A stretch of DNA of 24,252 bases from Phoronis australis (lineage: Eukaryota; Phoronida; Phoronidae), in assembly GCA_002633005.1 (NCBI GenBank), contig NMRA01000504.1, forward strand, positions 1 through 24,252, written 5' to 3'. Below the pieces are notes generated by a model, which worked only from the letters and a program-made list of their open reading frames with translations, did no database searches and was not told the origin of the DNA. Of the stretch, positions 1 through 11,500 are shown piece by piece (position 1 is the stretch's first letter; each line of letters opens with the position of its first letter). The translations under genes and the position numbers were made by a program.

Positions 1-2211
1 TTAGCATAAGAATAACTGAACATTTGCAACTAAATAAGAATAACAATAAGCGCAAAGTTACGAACGTCCCATCACATCTGTTTCTAAGAAGCTAACAGGA
101 GATTGTTAAATTTTGAGTCCGAGTTAGTTGACCATGGGTATCAGTATCTGAGGATTATCAACAATCCAACCCATTCCTATCAAACATGTCTAAAGATTCA
201 ACTGAGCGAATTGATCGGAAACTGATGATCTTTGGAAGACTTCAGACACAAGTGTGCTTATACTTTCCTTGAGGGACCTGGATGACAAGTCGCTTCTTTG
301 GAAAATTGTGAAAGAAGTGGAAAATCGTCCACATGGGCTACCACTTCTGTCACCATGTGTCATTCACTACTTATTGGTATGACTAAGAATGACTTCACTG
401 TAGCGATAATGTATGGGATATTTGTAGATGTTTGCCAAAAAGCCTCAACTCTGTGCTGTACAGAGGCTATTGATAGCTTCGTGCATTCGCCATCATGCTG
501 GCAATAGTGCGAGTTTGATCACATTTATAGCTTATAATTGTTTTTAAAGCATAATTTTAAGCAACGGTGACAAAGTTGATGATAGTAATTAGATCGGTGC
601 TTGGGGCAGCCGCCTTAATTCAGAACACATAAATCATTCCTGATTTTTTCCATCCTGAAATTTGAGGTATGAGTGATTTTTATATTTTCATATTTTTCAA
701 ATTCATATCGCTGTATTGTAGCATAACCAGTTGCAAGAATACTCTTGTAGGTTCACAAAAGTGAATCTCATGACAACCATTTAAAAAAGTTACCAGTCCC
801 CTTGAATTTTTGACAGACAATTGTATGAATTTCTAAAGAATTGTGACAAGCTCCGACTTCTATCAAAATAATTATTCACTATTCCAAACTAGAGAATTTT
901 TGCTTCTATAATTTTTGATTTTCAGTGTGTGAATCTGATGGATGACTGTTCTTGTTTATAAGGGGATCTGGTTTAAGAAAATGGGTTGATGACAATTTAT
1001 TGTTTAGTTTTTGATCGTAAGTGATGGTGTGATAGTTTACACCAGCTTTACTTTATATCAGTAAAATGTCAGTGACAAAAGGTAGAAACCATATGTGACA
1101 ACAGATATCAATAGTCCATTTCAGTTAATGACTCTGAATCAGATGATAATAGTGGTAGTACCCGTGTGGTTAAAGAGTCATGACATAATGCTTTCGATAT
1201 AAAAATCTTGAGGGACTCTCTAATATGTAAGCTACCAGTGTTTTTCTCACAACAAATGATGCATGTGTTGTCAAAATCAGTTGCATACTGAGTTAACTAC
1301 TGAATGATTTCTTAAGGGGGTTTCGATGAAAGAATGATATTTTATTAGGTTAGACTGATACATACCAAGAGAATTTGTGCCATATGATAAAATGTTATTG
1401 TTTACATATGTTTTGGAAAAAATAAATAGTGTAAGAGATCATGAAACGTTACAATTGTGTCTTTAGCATCTAACGTCAATGTATAATACAGGATTACTTT
1501 CATTTACACATGTTATAGATTTTGATTCTCTATGTATAGTTCAGGTTGGAAATGCATGCCTACATGATGTTCTTTACACATTTGTTGCTTTGATAACACT
1601 ATCACTGATGGTGTTAGTCTGTCAAAACCAAACATTAAAGTGCAATTTTGAAAGTCAAATCATCCATGGAGTCTTATTTTAATGACGTGAATTTCCGACT
1701 CTGTCCCATTTTTTGTACTTCAGGGTGAGCTAAAATGGCTGCTGAGTTCCCTGTTAATTCCAGGTTGTTGTGTCTCTTGGGATATTACATTTTTATTTAG
1801 TGCATATGGATTGAATAAATGTATGATTTCGGTTACTTTTGGCAGCTTTCCGTAAAACTTCCAGGCTCAGATTTGGAAGTTTTGGGTATTAGAAAAGGCA
1901 TAAAAACTGGAGCTGTGAAACCTGTTGTGATACGAATTGATATAATTGAAAGTATTTTTGTCTGCATTAAAGTCACCATTCTAATATAATGTGTTCTTCG
2001 TCGATTACCACAATTGCCACGTGGATTTTAATGTCCGCCGCGTGAATTGGGTCTATGGAACTTTACAAAACGTTCGTTTAAAAGGCTTAAGTTTGGAAAT
2101 GTTAGGGCTTAAGGCGGGAATTTAAAAATCATTTGAATGTCTACTTACAAAAATTTAACGTTGAAGAATATAAACAACCTTCACACCCATCTGGTGTTCC
2201 TGTACACGGGT
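1..2211. other. AT-rich sequence without a recognised gene
   Basis: Only short open frames occur on either strand, and none has a recognisable domain or convincing splice context. No clear repeat structure was seen in it. Confidence 0.6.
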
Positions 2212-2598
2212 TTATAAATCGGCTAAGTCGGTGATCCAAATCCCAACGGAATGTGCGCATTCTGCTGAGATAGTAACCGCCTGATTAGAGCTAGCGAAGA
2301 TGACTAATTTGGTTAATTCGCACACTAGACTATGGCTGAAGTTCTTCGTAAGGACAGTACTTCGTGAATTTCTATCTTTTGAAAGGTTTTTCTCCCACAG
2401 CCGATTATGGGGTCTGTGTACGCTATGGAAGCTAGCGTCTTTACATTTCGCCTTTGTGGCCGAACACCACGCCACACACCAACCGACCATGATTAGCAGA
2501 CGACGTACTTGCCGGAAATTACACCAGATAATTTGGCCAGGTGACGCTAGTGAATAATGACGTAACGGCTTGTGCGAAACAGCATAGAATTCGTCCAT
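2212..2598 (-). other. Unassigned 128-codon open frame in a GC-richer block
   Basis: The block is visibly richer in G and C than its surroundings and is open on the minus strand for 387 bases, with an overlapping 85-codon frame on the other strand. The peptide shows no motif or membrane segment that I recognise. It may be a chance frame, a decayed repeat or part of a transcript; coding status is not supported. Confidence 0.2.
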
Positions 2599-3891
2599 TG
2601 AAAGTGTACGGAGTTGGAGGTCAATGTGCTATAGTCTATGGTTAGATAGAGTCTCTGCTTTTGCAGCACAGGTCATCTAAACGCACTTGAAAATGTGCAC
2701 GTAATCATTCGTACTCGTACATATATTTCGAAAAATCGAGAAAATTTGTAAAACGAAGCTCTTTCGGAGCGTAATAATTTATTGGATTTTTAAATTCAAG
2801 AAGTCAGAATAAATATTGATTAAGTAATTAGCAAGAATAGATCCATTTTAAATTACCCAGAATGCGTGTTCATTTACTTTTAAATCACGGGGTCAAACTT
2901 GTTGACATGTATTTTAACGTCAAAATCTATTTTTAGATGGTGTTTACAACTTTGGTTTTGAGGTCAAAGCACTCTAGAGATTCAAGAAATTTCTGAGAAC
3001 AAATAGTAACAGGAAATTATATGATCATGTGGTTTTTATTAGCCAATCGCTAAATAAGTAGAATGTTGTGATATGGACCCAAATTAAGAGGATATTTAGA
3101 TGAGCTACAGTAGTTGAACCGTAAGACTTGCTACAGTGCACAGAGAAAATTGTACAACAGAGTCATCTCGTGGAAGATTCTAGAGAGGATCTTGGCAAGG
3201 GCAAGGGAACAGTTCTCACATGGGTTTGCCTATAAGAACAAACGTCAATGGACTCTTCACCCTTTCTTCACTCTGTCAAAAACTGCATGCAAACAAAGAA
3301 AAGTTTTGAGTCATTTCACATCACAAGCCCTACAGATGCGCACAGGAACTTTATTCTCTCTTGTATTTTTTACCCTTTCACTCCCACTGGAAGCCAGTTA
3401 GACTAAGAAAAATATGGGGAAAAAATGCAAAATTGGCACTTTTTACCCCAAAACCACCACTTCCCTGCCGATGCTCGACTAAAGCCAACATTAGATTCCA
3501 AAATCAAATGTCCTACCGATTCCAAAAATGTGGTCCTAAAGTACTGTCAACTAACTAGATTTTTTGCAAATCTGGCTAGTTTGAGGACTACCCGAAATTG
3601 CACCCAATTTCTCATTTGCTACACAGTAATGCACAATTGCAACAGAGGTCACCATCTTGAACATGGGGGCAGCTACAGCCGAGAAAGTGGTCTTTTTTAT
3701 TCTCAGCGTCTTCACAAATACAAACAAACCACATTCACTTGGCCTACAAACAATACCTATCTAAAAATGCCCCCAAGCCTGGCCTACCCCTACATTTTAA
3801 TATTTTGGGAGTGCAAATTGAGTGTTCAGTGCAATCTTAACGAACAGGATGTTAACTAAGAGCTTGTCACTTGCATCGTGGGTAGTAAGAT
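2599..3891. other. Non-coding sequence, probably repeat-derived
   Basis: Two chance-like frames (about 3114-3401 and 3425-3859, plus strand) cover much of it, without conserved motifs or splice support. Nothing here can be assigned. Confidence 0.5.
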
Positions 3892-3996
3892 ACTGCCTGA
3901 AGTATTGCGTCACCAGAGATTGCGACCAGCAAGGAGAATCGTCGGCAGAAGAAACTGCCTGCAAGTGTTGCGTCACCAGAGCCTGTGACCAGCAAG
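3892..3996. repeat. Imperfect tandem duplication, period about 62 bp
   Basis: The stretch ACTGCCTG(C)AAGTRTTGCG followed by TCACCAGAG and GACCAGCAAG occurs at 3892-3933 and again at 3954-3996, with a few substitutions and a one-base insertion. A minus-strand frame reads through both copies (CWSQSLVTQYF and CWSQALVTQHL), but that alone does not show coding. Confidence 0.8.
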
Positions 3997-5337
3997 TACA
4001 GTGTTGCGATACATTGTTGTAGTTCGAAGATTCACCAACAGGACTGTCCCCCAATCTTCCAACAAGTGGAGAGACCTTAAGCTTGGATAGCAGATAAGAC
4101 ATTTGATTATTTAGTTGATTGATTGAAATAATCTTTAAAGGGGCGCTACCGTAGTTACTCTTCCTTGTAGTTGATTACTTAATTAACAACAGGTTTCACT
4201 TATATAATTAGTGGTTATAACATAAAAAATTAATAACTGGATTAATTATTCTCTTTCTGTCTACGCACAATCTCAAAGCATAGCTACCTTTTAACAAACA
4301 CACCATCAATCTCTGACAAAGTCAGTTTTGCGAATGCAAAATTGTATTTTTTATATTTTTCAAGAGACCCCTCTTTGGTAAGGGATAACGAAGACAACAT
4401 TGGGTTTATTTTTGTCGAATATATATGTATATCACTTGAGAAAAATTGATAACCTCATTTCCAAAAAATATATAGATATTTTCATATCTAGGGGCCCCGC
4501 CCTTGAAGGAAAGTTAATCTCGCGTGGTGTCATTTTTGGGTTTAGAAACAAAAGTTCAACACTGACAATTTTAAATTACGTAATTTGTTTTTTGAAATGA
4601 AAATACTATTCAAATGTTTCATCAATTACAGTAGTACCGAACCCCCTTAATACATTTTGGAGTGCATTATGGTTAGTCTTTAACAAATGAGGTAAGTATA
4701 ATTATCAAATTTTCAAAAAGTGTAGAGTTTTTAAATACAGTTCCCTTTTAAAAAAGAGAACTGTATTTTATTATGAATGAATTTTGGCTGGTTTTCTATG
4801 AGTTTTTGATTACTTCCACACATAATTCAGCATCAAAATGTAAACGTATATTAAATTTAATTAAAAAAATTGGTTGAAAGAGTTTTGTAATCACCCGCTT
4901 GGAGCACTGCTTCTCGCTACGTATCTGGCGGGCTCAAAGTTAGTCAGCGCTATATTTTAGTGTGGTGTTCTTCGTTGTCGGAATAAGAAATGTTATTGTG
5001 AAATGCCAGGGGCATGTAATAATCTATTTATATCACATACTGAACGAGAAATATTGCACTGAATCCATCTATCTTTCTCGAGTCGCCACGGCTTTGTAAC
5101 TACTTTCTATGTCAGAGGCCCGGGGTCGGAAAAAGCCGAGCTATTTTTGTCAAATAATGCTTTTACTCAAAACCAATTGAAAATTTAAACAAAATAGAAA
5201 TAAAGTGATTCTATAAAATAAGGTTTAGCAACTGTTTTAGCTTACTGCTCAGTTTATCACGCTAAGCTTCGACCGTGAAAATATCGTCTGCTAAATTAGG
5301 CTACCACTGGTCACTGAGTACAATGCTCAAGTCAAAG
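3997..5337. other. Intergenic AT-rich sequence
   Basis: Apart from the hairpin at 4733-4768 nothing recognisable is present. There are short AT-rich runs and no supported gene. Confidence 0.5.
4733..4768. repeat. Near-perfect 17-bp inverted repeat (hairpin)
   Basis: The arms AAATACAGTTCCCTTTT (4733-4749) and AAAAGAGAACTGTATTT (4752-4768) match at 16 of 17 positions across a two-base loop. It may be a relic of a foldback element. No gene is next to it. Confidence 0.85.
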
Positions 5338-5615
5338 GATTCCGACGACACGATACCGGCATTCAAATTGGAGATCGGTGAGAGAACATGAGAGAAAAAT
5401 TCTACGGAATTAAAATATGGATTTTGCGTCATATTTTTCATAGCTTATAAATGACTGTACAATGTACTTTGTTGAACATGCGATTGTATTCTATTTTCAC
5501 GATCGATGACGTCAGATGCTGAGTGGTGCAGAAGCGAAGTCGACGACTCAAAACTTCTGCGGACCGGATTCGAAACCGGTCTCGGTTGCTGCCAAAATGT
5601 TGTATTGGCCGTTCG
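5338..5615 (+). mobile_element. tRNA-like dispersed repeat (SINE-like), copy A, 5'-truncated
   Basis: It matches copy C (22297-22700) over ATTCCGACGACACG, GGCATTCAAA, TTTTTCATAGC-TATAAATG, GAACATGCGATTGT and the tRNA-like part. An A-box-like GTGGTGCAGAAG lies near 5523 and a B-box-like GGATTCGAAACC at 5566-5577. The first part of the element seen in copies B and C is missing. This points to a retroposon with an internal RNA polymerase III promoter. The right end is approximate. Confidence 0.75.
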
Positions 5616-6237
5616 AGCCTATTATTGTGGAATAAATGCATTTTCGTGTCTGTATTTCACACATTCTTATCGTCATGAGTGGCAACTTTAAAAATTCAAA
5701 TTTTAATTGTCAAAAGTTGACAAATTTATTTTATGAAGTAAACAATTGATTTGATTTGATTAGGAATAACTCAAATCACTCTCAGAATGTCTTAGATGGT
5801 GTTGTACTTCATCATTCAGAAATGGTAAGGTTTTTTCTAAAACAGGATGAGGTTGCAAAATTTGTATATTTTTTGTCTTTTAAGCCTCATTTACAGCAAT
5901 GGATGCTAAAAAGTAAAGTTAAAACAAAACAGCAGAATATATTAGCCTAGGCAACACAGCATATTATTCAATATCCAAGCAAACCAAAACTAAGGTTAAT
6001 AATTCTATTAAAGTATGTAAAAGGGCCACCCTCAAGTGAATTGCATTGAAATAAATAATGATTGCAACTGAAACTATTGCCTTTTAAATAACAACATCGC
6101 ACTTATTATCATAAAAGAAAAACAAATGACCACAAAACATATTGTTACCTTGTGATGCAGAAACAAAGCTGCATTGTCCATACCCTGATTTTAATGAATA
6201 CCATGAAACTGAAATATTACTTAGTAAGTGAGTAACG
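5616..6237. other. Intergenic sequence without a recognised gene
   Basis: It contains a 64-codon chance frame at 5756-5950 and AT-rich sequence. Nothing assignable was seen. Confidence 0.5.
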
Positions 6238-6280
6238 TTGATCACAGACAGTCTCCCACCTAAAGATGTTAGGTTAAAAG

Positions 6281-6540
6281 GGTTTTTATTATGCGCCCAC
6301 ATATGTGGGTGCATATTGCCGCCATCACTGGTCGTCCGCTGCTGTATCTTTCTAAGCCCTCATAGGATTTTGATGAGATTTGGTATAAAATTTGAGCCGC
6401 TCCATTCTGGGCTGGTTGCGCACATGGTGGACACAGATTCAGATGAGTTAGAGATGACAATCTATAGCTTTTTGAGCCACAACAGCTCAATTTTTCCCCC
6501 TCAATCCAATGAAAAATTGGCGCATGTTGGGTAGGCTGTG
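6281..6540. repeat. Probable dispersed repeat with a 24-bp near-palindrome at its edge
   Basis: ATGCGCCCACATATGTGGGTGCAT at 6291-6314 is self-complementary except for one pair. The sequence after it (to about 6540) is more GC-rich and open on both strands, as in many decayed repeats. No second copy is in the window, so the extent is a guess. Confidence 0.35.
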
Positions 6541-7686
6541 AATTTTAAGCTCTAGGCTGCATGTAAAGTCTACGAACGGCATAAACTTGATTTTTTAATC
6601 TGTTCTGAGTGAAAGATTCCCAGCTGTCGAACCCTTGGCCCACTTTTTGCTCAGCCGTGGTTTTTCTTAAACATGTACTGCTTGCAAGCAGAACTCAAGT
6701 ACCCTTCAGACACTTTGGAATTGTGAAAAACCTGGCTGGTCGACACACACATTTCACCTTATTTATATAATGTGGAATTTTGGCAGTCTGAATAAACTGT
6801 CTGTCAGTCTGAGGTAATCGCATGCAAATGGTGACTTCATTGTGAAAACTTCTGATTTGGCGCAATTTGCTCGTTCCTTCAAGTAGCCGGCTGCACTTAC
6901 ACTAGTTTTCTGGAGTTTTGCAATGAATCATAAATACTGTGGATGTTATTCGTGGTAACCTAAACGTTTTCCGATTATGCCAAGAACATCTTAGACCAAT
7001 GTGCAGATGTACCAAGTTGTGCAAAAATCGATTCAATAGTTCATTCTAACTAAATGGAGCAAAGAAGACACAAAAATGAACACGTATGTAAGACACTTCT
7101 ATTATGAAAATCTCGTGTAACAAACTTGAACACATCGGGGCAAAGCTGCACTCATGAAGCTGTGAAGAACTCACAAACAAATGCAACAAAAGCGTGAAGT
7201 CATATATTGACAAGTTTTGTGTCTCAGCTAACTATACTCTTCCACACTTAATCTTCACACAATGTTTGTAAGATTTTACATACTTTTAAAATTCCCAGCA
7301 CTTCTAAGTATGAAACAAGAAAATTACACAAATAACATACTCTTTGGTGTAAAATTTGCGTTCAGTACAGTAAGCTTTTGGCAAAGAAAGAGAGATCACG
7401 TAAGATATCGCCATGCATTGCAGGCGAACAACGTGACCACATAAATTTGACCTACAAGTGCACTGCGTTTTAACAGTCAATAGCCTACATTACATATTTT
7501 ATGATATAGTTGGAACACAAAAAGAGGAAGACGTCTCAATTTACCCAACAACACGAAGGCTACTTATAGTTCTTTGCAAGAAATTCTTTGGGAACAGGGT
7601 CACTTTGTTGTCTTGACCCTGCTATTCTAATTGCGACCTGCCAGATATTTGCGGCACACGTTAACTGCTTGGCTTGTTCTGTTTTC
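6541..7686. other. Downstream flank and probable 3' UTR of the chitin synthase
   Basis: The part next to 7687 is expected to hold the 3' UTR on the minus strand. No AATAAA or ATTAAA was found on that strand between about 7201 and 7686, so the 3' end is not placed. No other gene was recognised. Confidence 0.4.
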
Positions 7687-8532
7687 CTAAAAGATTGTAT
7701 CGTCATCCAACATCTCAGCTTGATCACTTTCATTAAAAATGTCCAATTGTATTCCCCCGCTGTCCAACTCATCGAATTTCAACCTCTTTTGCAATATAAC
7801 TTTTTCACGAGCTAACTCTTCGTCTGTGATTCCGGTAGATCTTCTCATCTCTTCAATCTTTCTCTTGTCGAATATCGTTCCTCTTCTTTGCTGTATTCTT
7901 TCCAGAGCTAGTCTGGATTTCTTTCGTTGGGCTGCACCACGTATTCTCTTATGAACGTCCTCGTCGTAATCTCCCTCAGCAGTTTCCATAACTTTGTGCA
8001 ATGCCAAAAATTTGCGTTTAAATGCAGCATCCAAAGTACGTATCTGGGTTTTCGGCATGTTTTTGGACTGAAATTTGGCAATTTTGAAAATCGTTTTCCT
8101 CCGTTGCACAGAGCGGTCGCATACCTCTTCGTCGTCTTCCTGTAAAACAGATATCGCGTCTGTTTTTTCGCTATCATCCAAAGCTTGCAAGTTTTTAGCC
8201 ATTTTCAAAGCGGAGTCAATGTCGACACGATCGTTGGCGCTGGTACAGTAATCGTCATTGCCACTACGCACTCTTTTCAGCCTTATAATAACCTCAGTAG
8301 AAATGATATGCAGAAAGGTCCAGAGTCGATGCCACAGCATCCCAAGGTACTGAATAGCCAGAAGCAACCCGAACGACACCAAGAACAGTAATCCGACAGG
8401 TTCGAGGTTCACCCCTTCTCCACTATGGGAGCTACATTGAAACCACTTGATGAATATGGTTTCCTTGTTTGCTGTCAGCAACATCATTATGGTCACGAAC
8501 AATCCGTTAATCATGAAAAACGCTAGGCATGA
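7687..8532 (-). CDS. CHS: Chitin synthase exon 14 (last two membrane segments, tail, stop)
   Basis: The acceptor is TTACATTTCAG in phase 0, and the frame runs 281 codons to a TAG at 7687-7689. It encodes the last two membrane segments (residues 830-847 and 874-894), then WHRLWTFLHI, which matches the conserved FHR.GT..HI of animal chitin synthases, then a tail of about 215 charged residues with basic stretches (RRKTIF, QRKKSRLALERIQQRR) and an acidic end. The last three residues, TIF, fit a class I PDZ-binding motif. Confidence 0.95.
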   Translation of the reverse strand, partial: SCLAFFMINGLFVTIMMLLTANKETIFIKWFQCSSHSGEGVNLEPVGLLFLVSFGLLLAIQYLGMLWHRLWTFLHIISTEVIIRLKRVRSGNDDYCTSANDRVDIDSALKMAKNLQALDDSEKTDAISVLQEDDEEVCDRSVQRRKTIFKIAKFQSKNMPKTQIRTLDAAFKRKFLALHKVMETAEGDYDEDVHKRIRGAAQRKKSRLALERIQQRRGTIFDKRKIEEMRRSTGITDEELAREKVILQKRLKFDELDSGGIQLDIFNESDQAEMLDDDTIF

Positions 8533-11500
8533 CTGAAATGTAAAATGTGACAATTTGACTCGGACATGTTTCGGAAGAGTTGGGAACAATTATTTGTTAA
8601 CAATTATGCAGTGTTGGATGTCTTTAAACAACTGGATCGTATCAAAAACCTGTGAATTTCTTGAACTGAGCCTATATAACCTATTGTTCGGCAGGCATAA
8701 TGCGGAACATGTTGTTAACTTGGTCATATGTTTGGTCAAACATCATAATTATAAAGCGAGATTAAACGCTAGTGTTCCTTGTTAGCAGCTAATCAAAGAA
8801 GAACTACCTAGATATTACAAGGGTTTCTGTACTGATTGTGAATATGAACTATTCGTTGAAAGGTCGACACCTATGATTCATCTATTCGTGAATTTTTTCT
8901 CTTTGACAATATTCTGATCCCGGGTTTGTCTGCGTGCGTGTATGTGTGTAATTTTTTTGTACGGTAAAATATTCTGATCAATAAATATAAATAAAAACTA
9001 TGCAGTTTTGAACATTTTTCTCTGAATTTTCAAACTCTCAGTGTCATTTCTGCAGATGTTCATTGACATTCATGAAAATATGAAATCAACACATAATTTA
9101 TGAAAATTTTGCTATTTCTTGCATTTAAACTTGAATAAATGTCCTTCCACCACGCAGTTGGCTATTTGCTTAAGCCTACTTGTCTCCTCCATAATCTGTC
9201 TCAGATTACAACTCGAACCGTCTAGTAGATTGCATGAAATATGTCGTAAACTGAAGAACATACCGAAACCTAGTTTGGGTCCGTTATTGGAGTTGGATAG
9301 GTGAGGGAATAGATTTCTCTAAGCTCACCCCAGGCAGTGAGTGTATGTCTAGAGGAGACTACACGCTTGTGCGCGGGGACTGTCAAAGCTGCAGAAACAC
9401 CCCATGTGCCAATTAAGGAGTAAATTTGAGGTGCTAAATATTTTTCTACACGCAAGTAAGTTGATCAACGTGTTATGATAACCTACAACATTCCCCCGTG
9501 TGTGCGGCCAGTGGAAACACACCAGCGCAATCATGTGATGTCAGTATAACAGAACCTCAACATAATTAAATAGTTAATATAACTACACCCAGTGAGTATC
9601 TGCCTCATGATTATACCCGCCTTCTTGGGTAGGCTTAGAGGAAAAAGCGCGCCTGTATTAACACACGAACAACTGTTGTGGCAAAATCAGACTGGCAGTC
9701 TTCTTACTTTATTCCTCAATTCAAGTAAGTCCTCAGCAACCTGCTTCTGTTTTTCTGGGTTGGTAAGAAGAGGGTATAGGTACTTGTCTATCAGCTCCTT
9801 CCAAAACCTTGCCTCGTCATATATGAGCCCACCTGTTTCACCATTGAGCAGATCAGGGTCGGCCAACCATGTGCTAAAGGGTTTGTCCAATGAAGGTTCA
9901 GGTATGATGATATCTGTTGGTGGAATTACTGGTTGACAAACTGGTCTAAGCAATATAGAAATGTATCTTCATCAGTTTGATTTACAGTGTACCACATTAC
10001 ACACATAACAACTTAGCTGTAAGGCAATCACTGTCTATGCCCACAAGTAAGTCCTTTTAAAGTGTATGCCGTGTCTTTTTGTCGCAGTGTATTTTCAACT
10101 AACATTGTTGTAGTAGTGAGAAACGTTGGAGTATTGGTCTGAAGGTCAAATTGAAAACGAGATTAATTTTATGTGTCAATGCCTGTCCTTGCTGTTGAGC
10201 GCCGAAATTCGTTAAAGAATGTGACAGATGATGCCAAAATAGTTAGATTACTTCAACGCTCTGATCTTGGTGAACAAAAAATCTTGGTGTTATGTATTTT
10301 AAAAGCAACAGTACTAAGAGCTGAAATTTTATCATTGTAGAGTTGTAATGTATTATGAGTCACAAGCCTACACACAATAAACATTTCTGCCAACTTATCG
10401 GGTGTCTTGGACACGTCCTTGACTCCTGAGAATGGACTAAAAGAAAGCATACCCACGGACGAGCTACAGTAAGGTAGACATTCACTGGGCGAAGGAAGCA
10501 GGACCTGGCAATGACAACATGGCAGCACTCCAGAGAATTAATTATGTACTGCCTGAAGAATGCGAACTCAAAATAAGTGTCCATTATTTCATGGTAGAGT
10601 ACACAATGAGTTGCTCGCATAACTGTATAATCTTACATTGTACTTGATGACCCAAAATCAGGTTGAAACTTGAAGTCTGAACTTGAAATTTCGAGTTTTT
10701 ATTCGACGTTTAAGCTCAAACCTAGGGGTCGTCAAGTGCAAACTTGGACTAGAAACTCGCATTAACGACAACGTACAAAAAATAATAAACACTTGTCTTG
10801 AGTTCGCACAAATGTACAATTAGAAATTTCCAAAAATAATTTTGAGTTTGATTTCGAGTATTAGACACCGGGTACTGACATGAAATTAGTCCTGTGTATC
10901 TGACATTAAAACGTGTGAACGTTCAAAGTATGAAAAATTGGCTGCGTATGTAACAATACCTGGTGGCTCGTAGTCGTCATCGCTACTAATGTTGCCCATT
11001 TCCTCGGGAATTTCAGGTGCCACCGAGACAGGTCTGCTCCTGGGTCGCCTCCTTCCGGTTACGTCCCGAAGATCTAAGGCTTTCTCCATTGTGTCAATTT
11101 TCTCTAGAATTGTGCCGAATTTCATGTCTTCTGGGGATTGCTCTTCGTGAGGACAACAAATGCAGCTACAAAACATGCAAATGTCGTTCTTTTAAAGTAT
11201 TTTATTGACCTTGAAAAGGCCCTCGAACTTCCAGTCTGGATACTTGAATGTTATCTAACATTAACAAAGTGTGTGTTACATACAGAGTACTGGGATATAA
11301 AACATACACGCATGCATACATACATACATACATGCACTCATACATACATACATAAGTACATACATACGCAAATACATACGTACTTACGTGTACATAAATA
11401 CATACACACACGCATACATACATGTGTGCATGTTAGTCATAATCAAATGTTCACAAGTAGGGGTCAAGAGAACGGTAACATCTGCGACCGATTCCAGCGT

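Noticed and set aside
6084-6534. Overlapping open frames on both strands as a possible gene
   Set aside because: No domain, splice or start evidence; the palindromic edge and two-strand openness fit a repeat better.
7739-8391. Plus-strand open frames opposite exon 14
   Set aside because: They are shadows of the conserved minus-strand coding exon and have no motifs.
9941-9945. Acceptor TTAG for exon 13 beginning at 9945
   Set aside because: With the exon 12 donor at 10960 it shifts the frame and meets a stop within a few codons.
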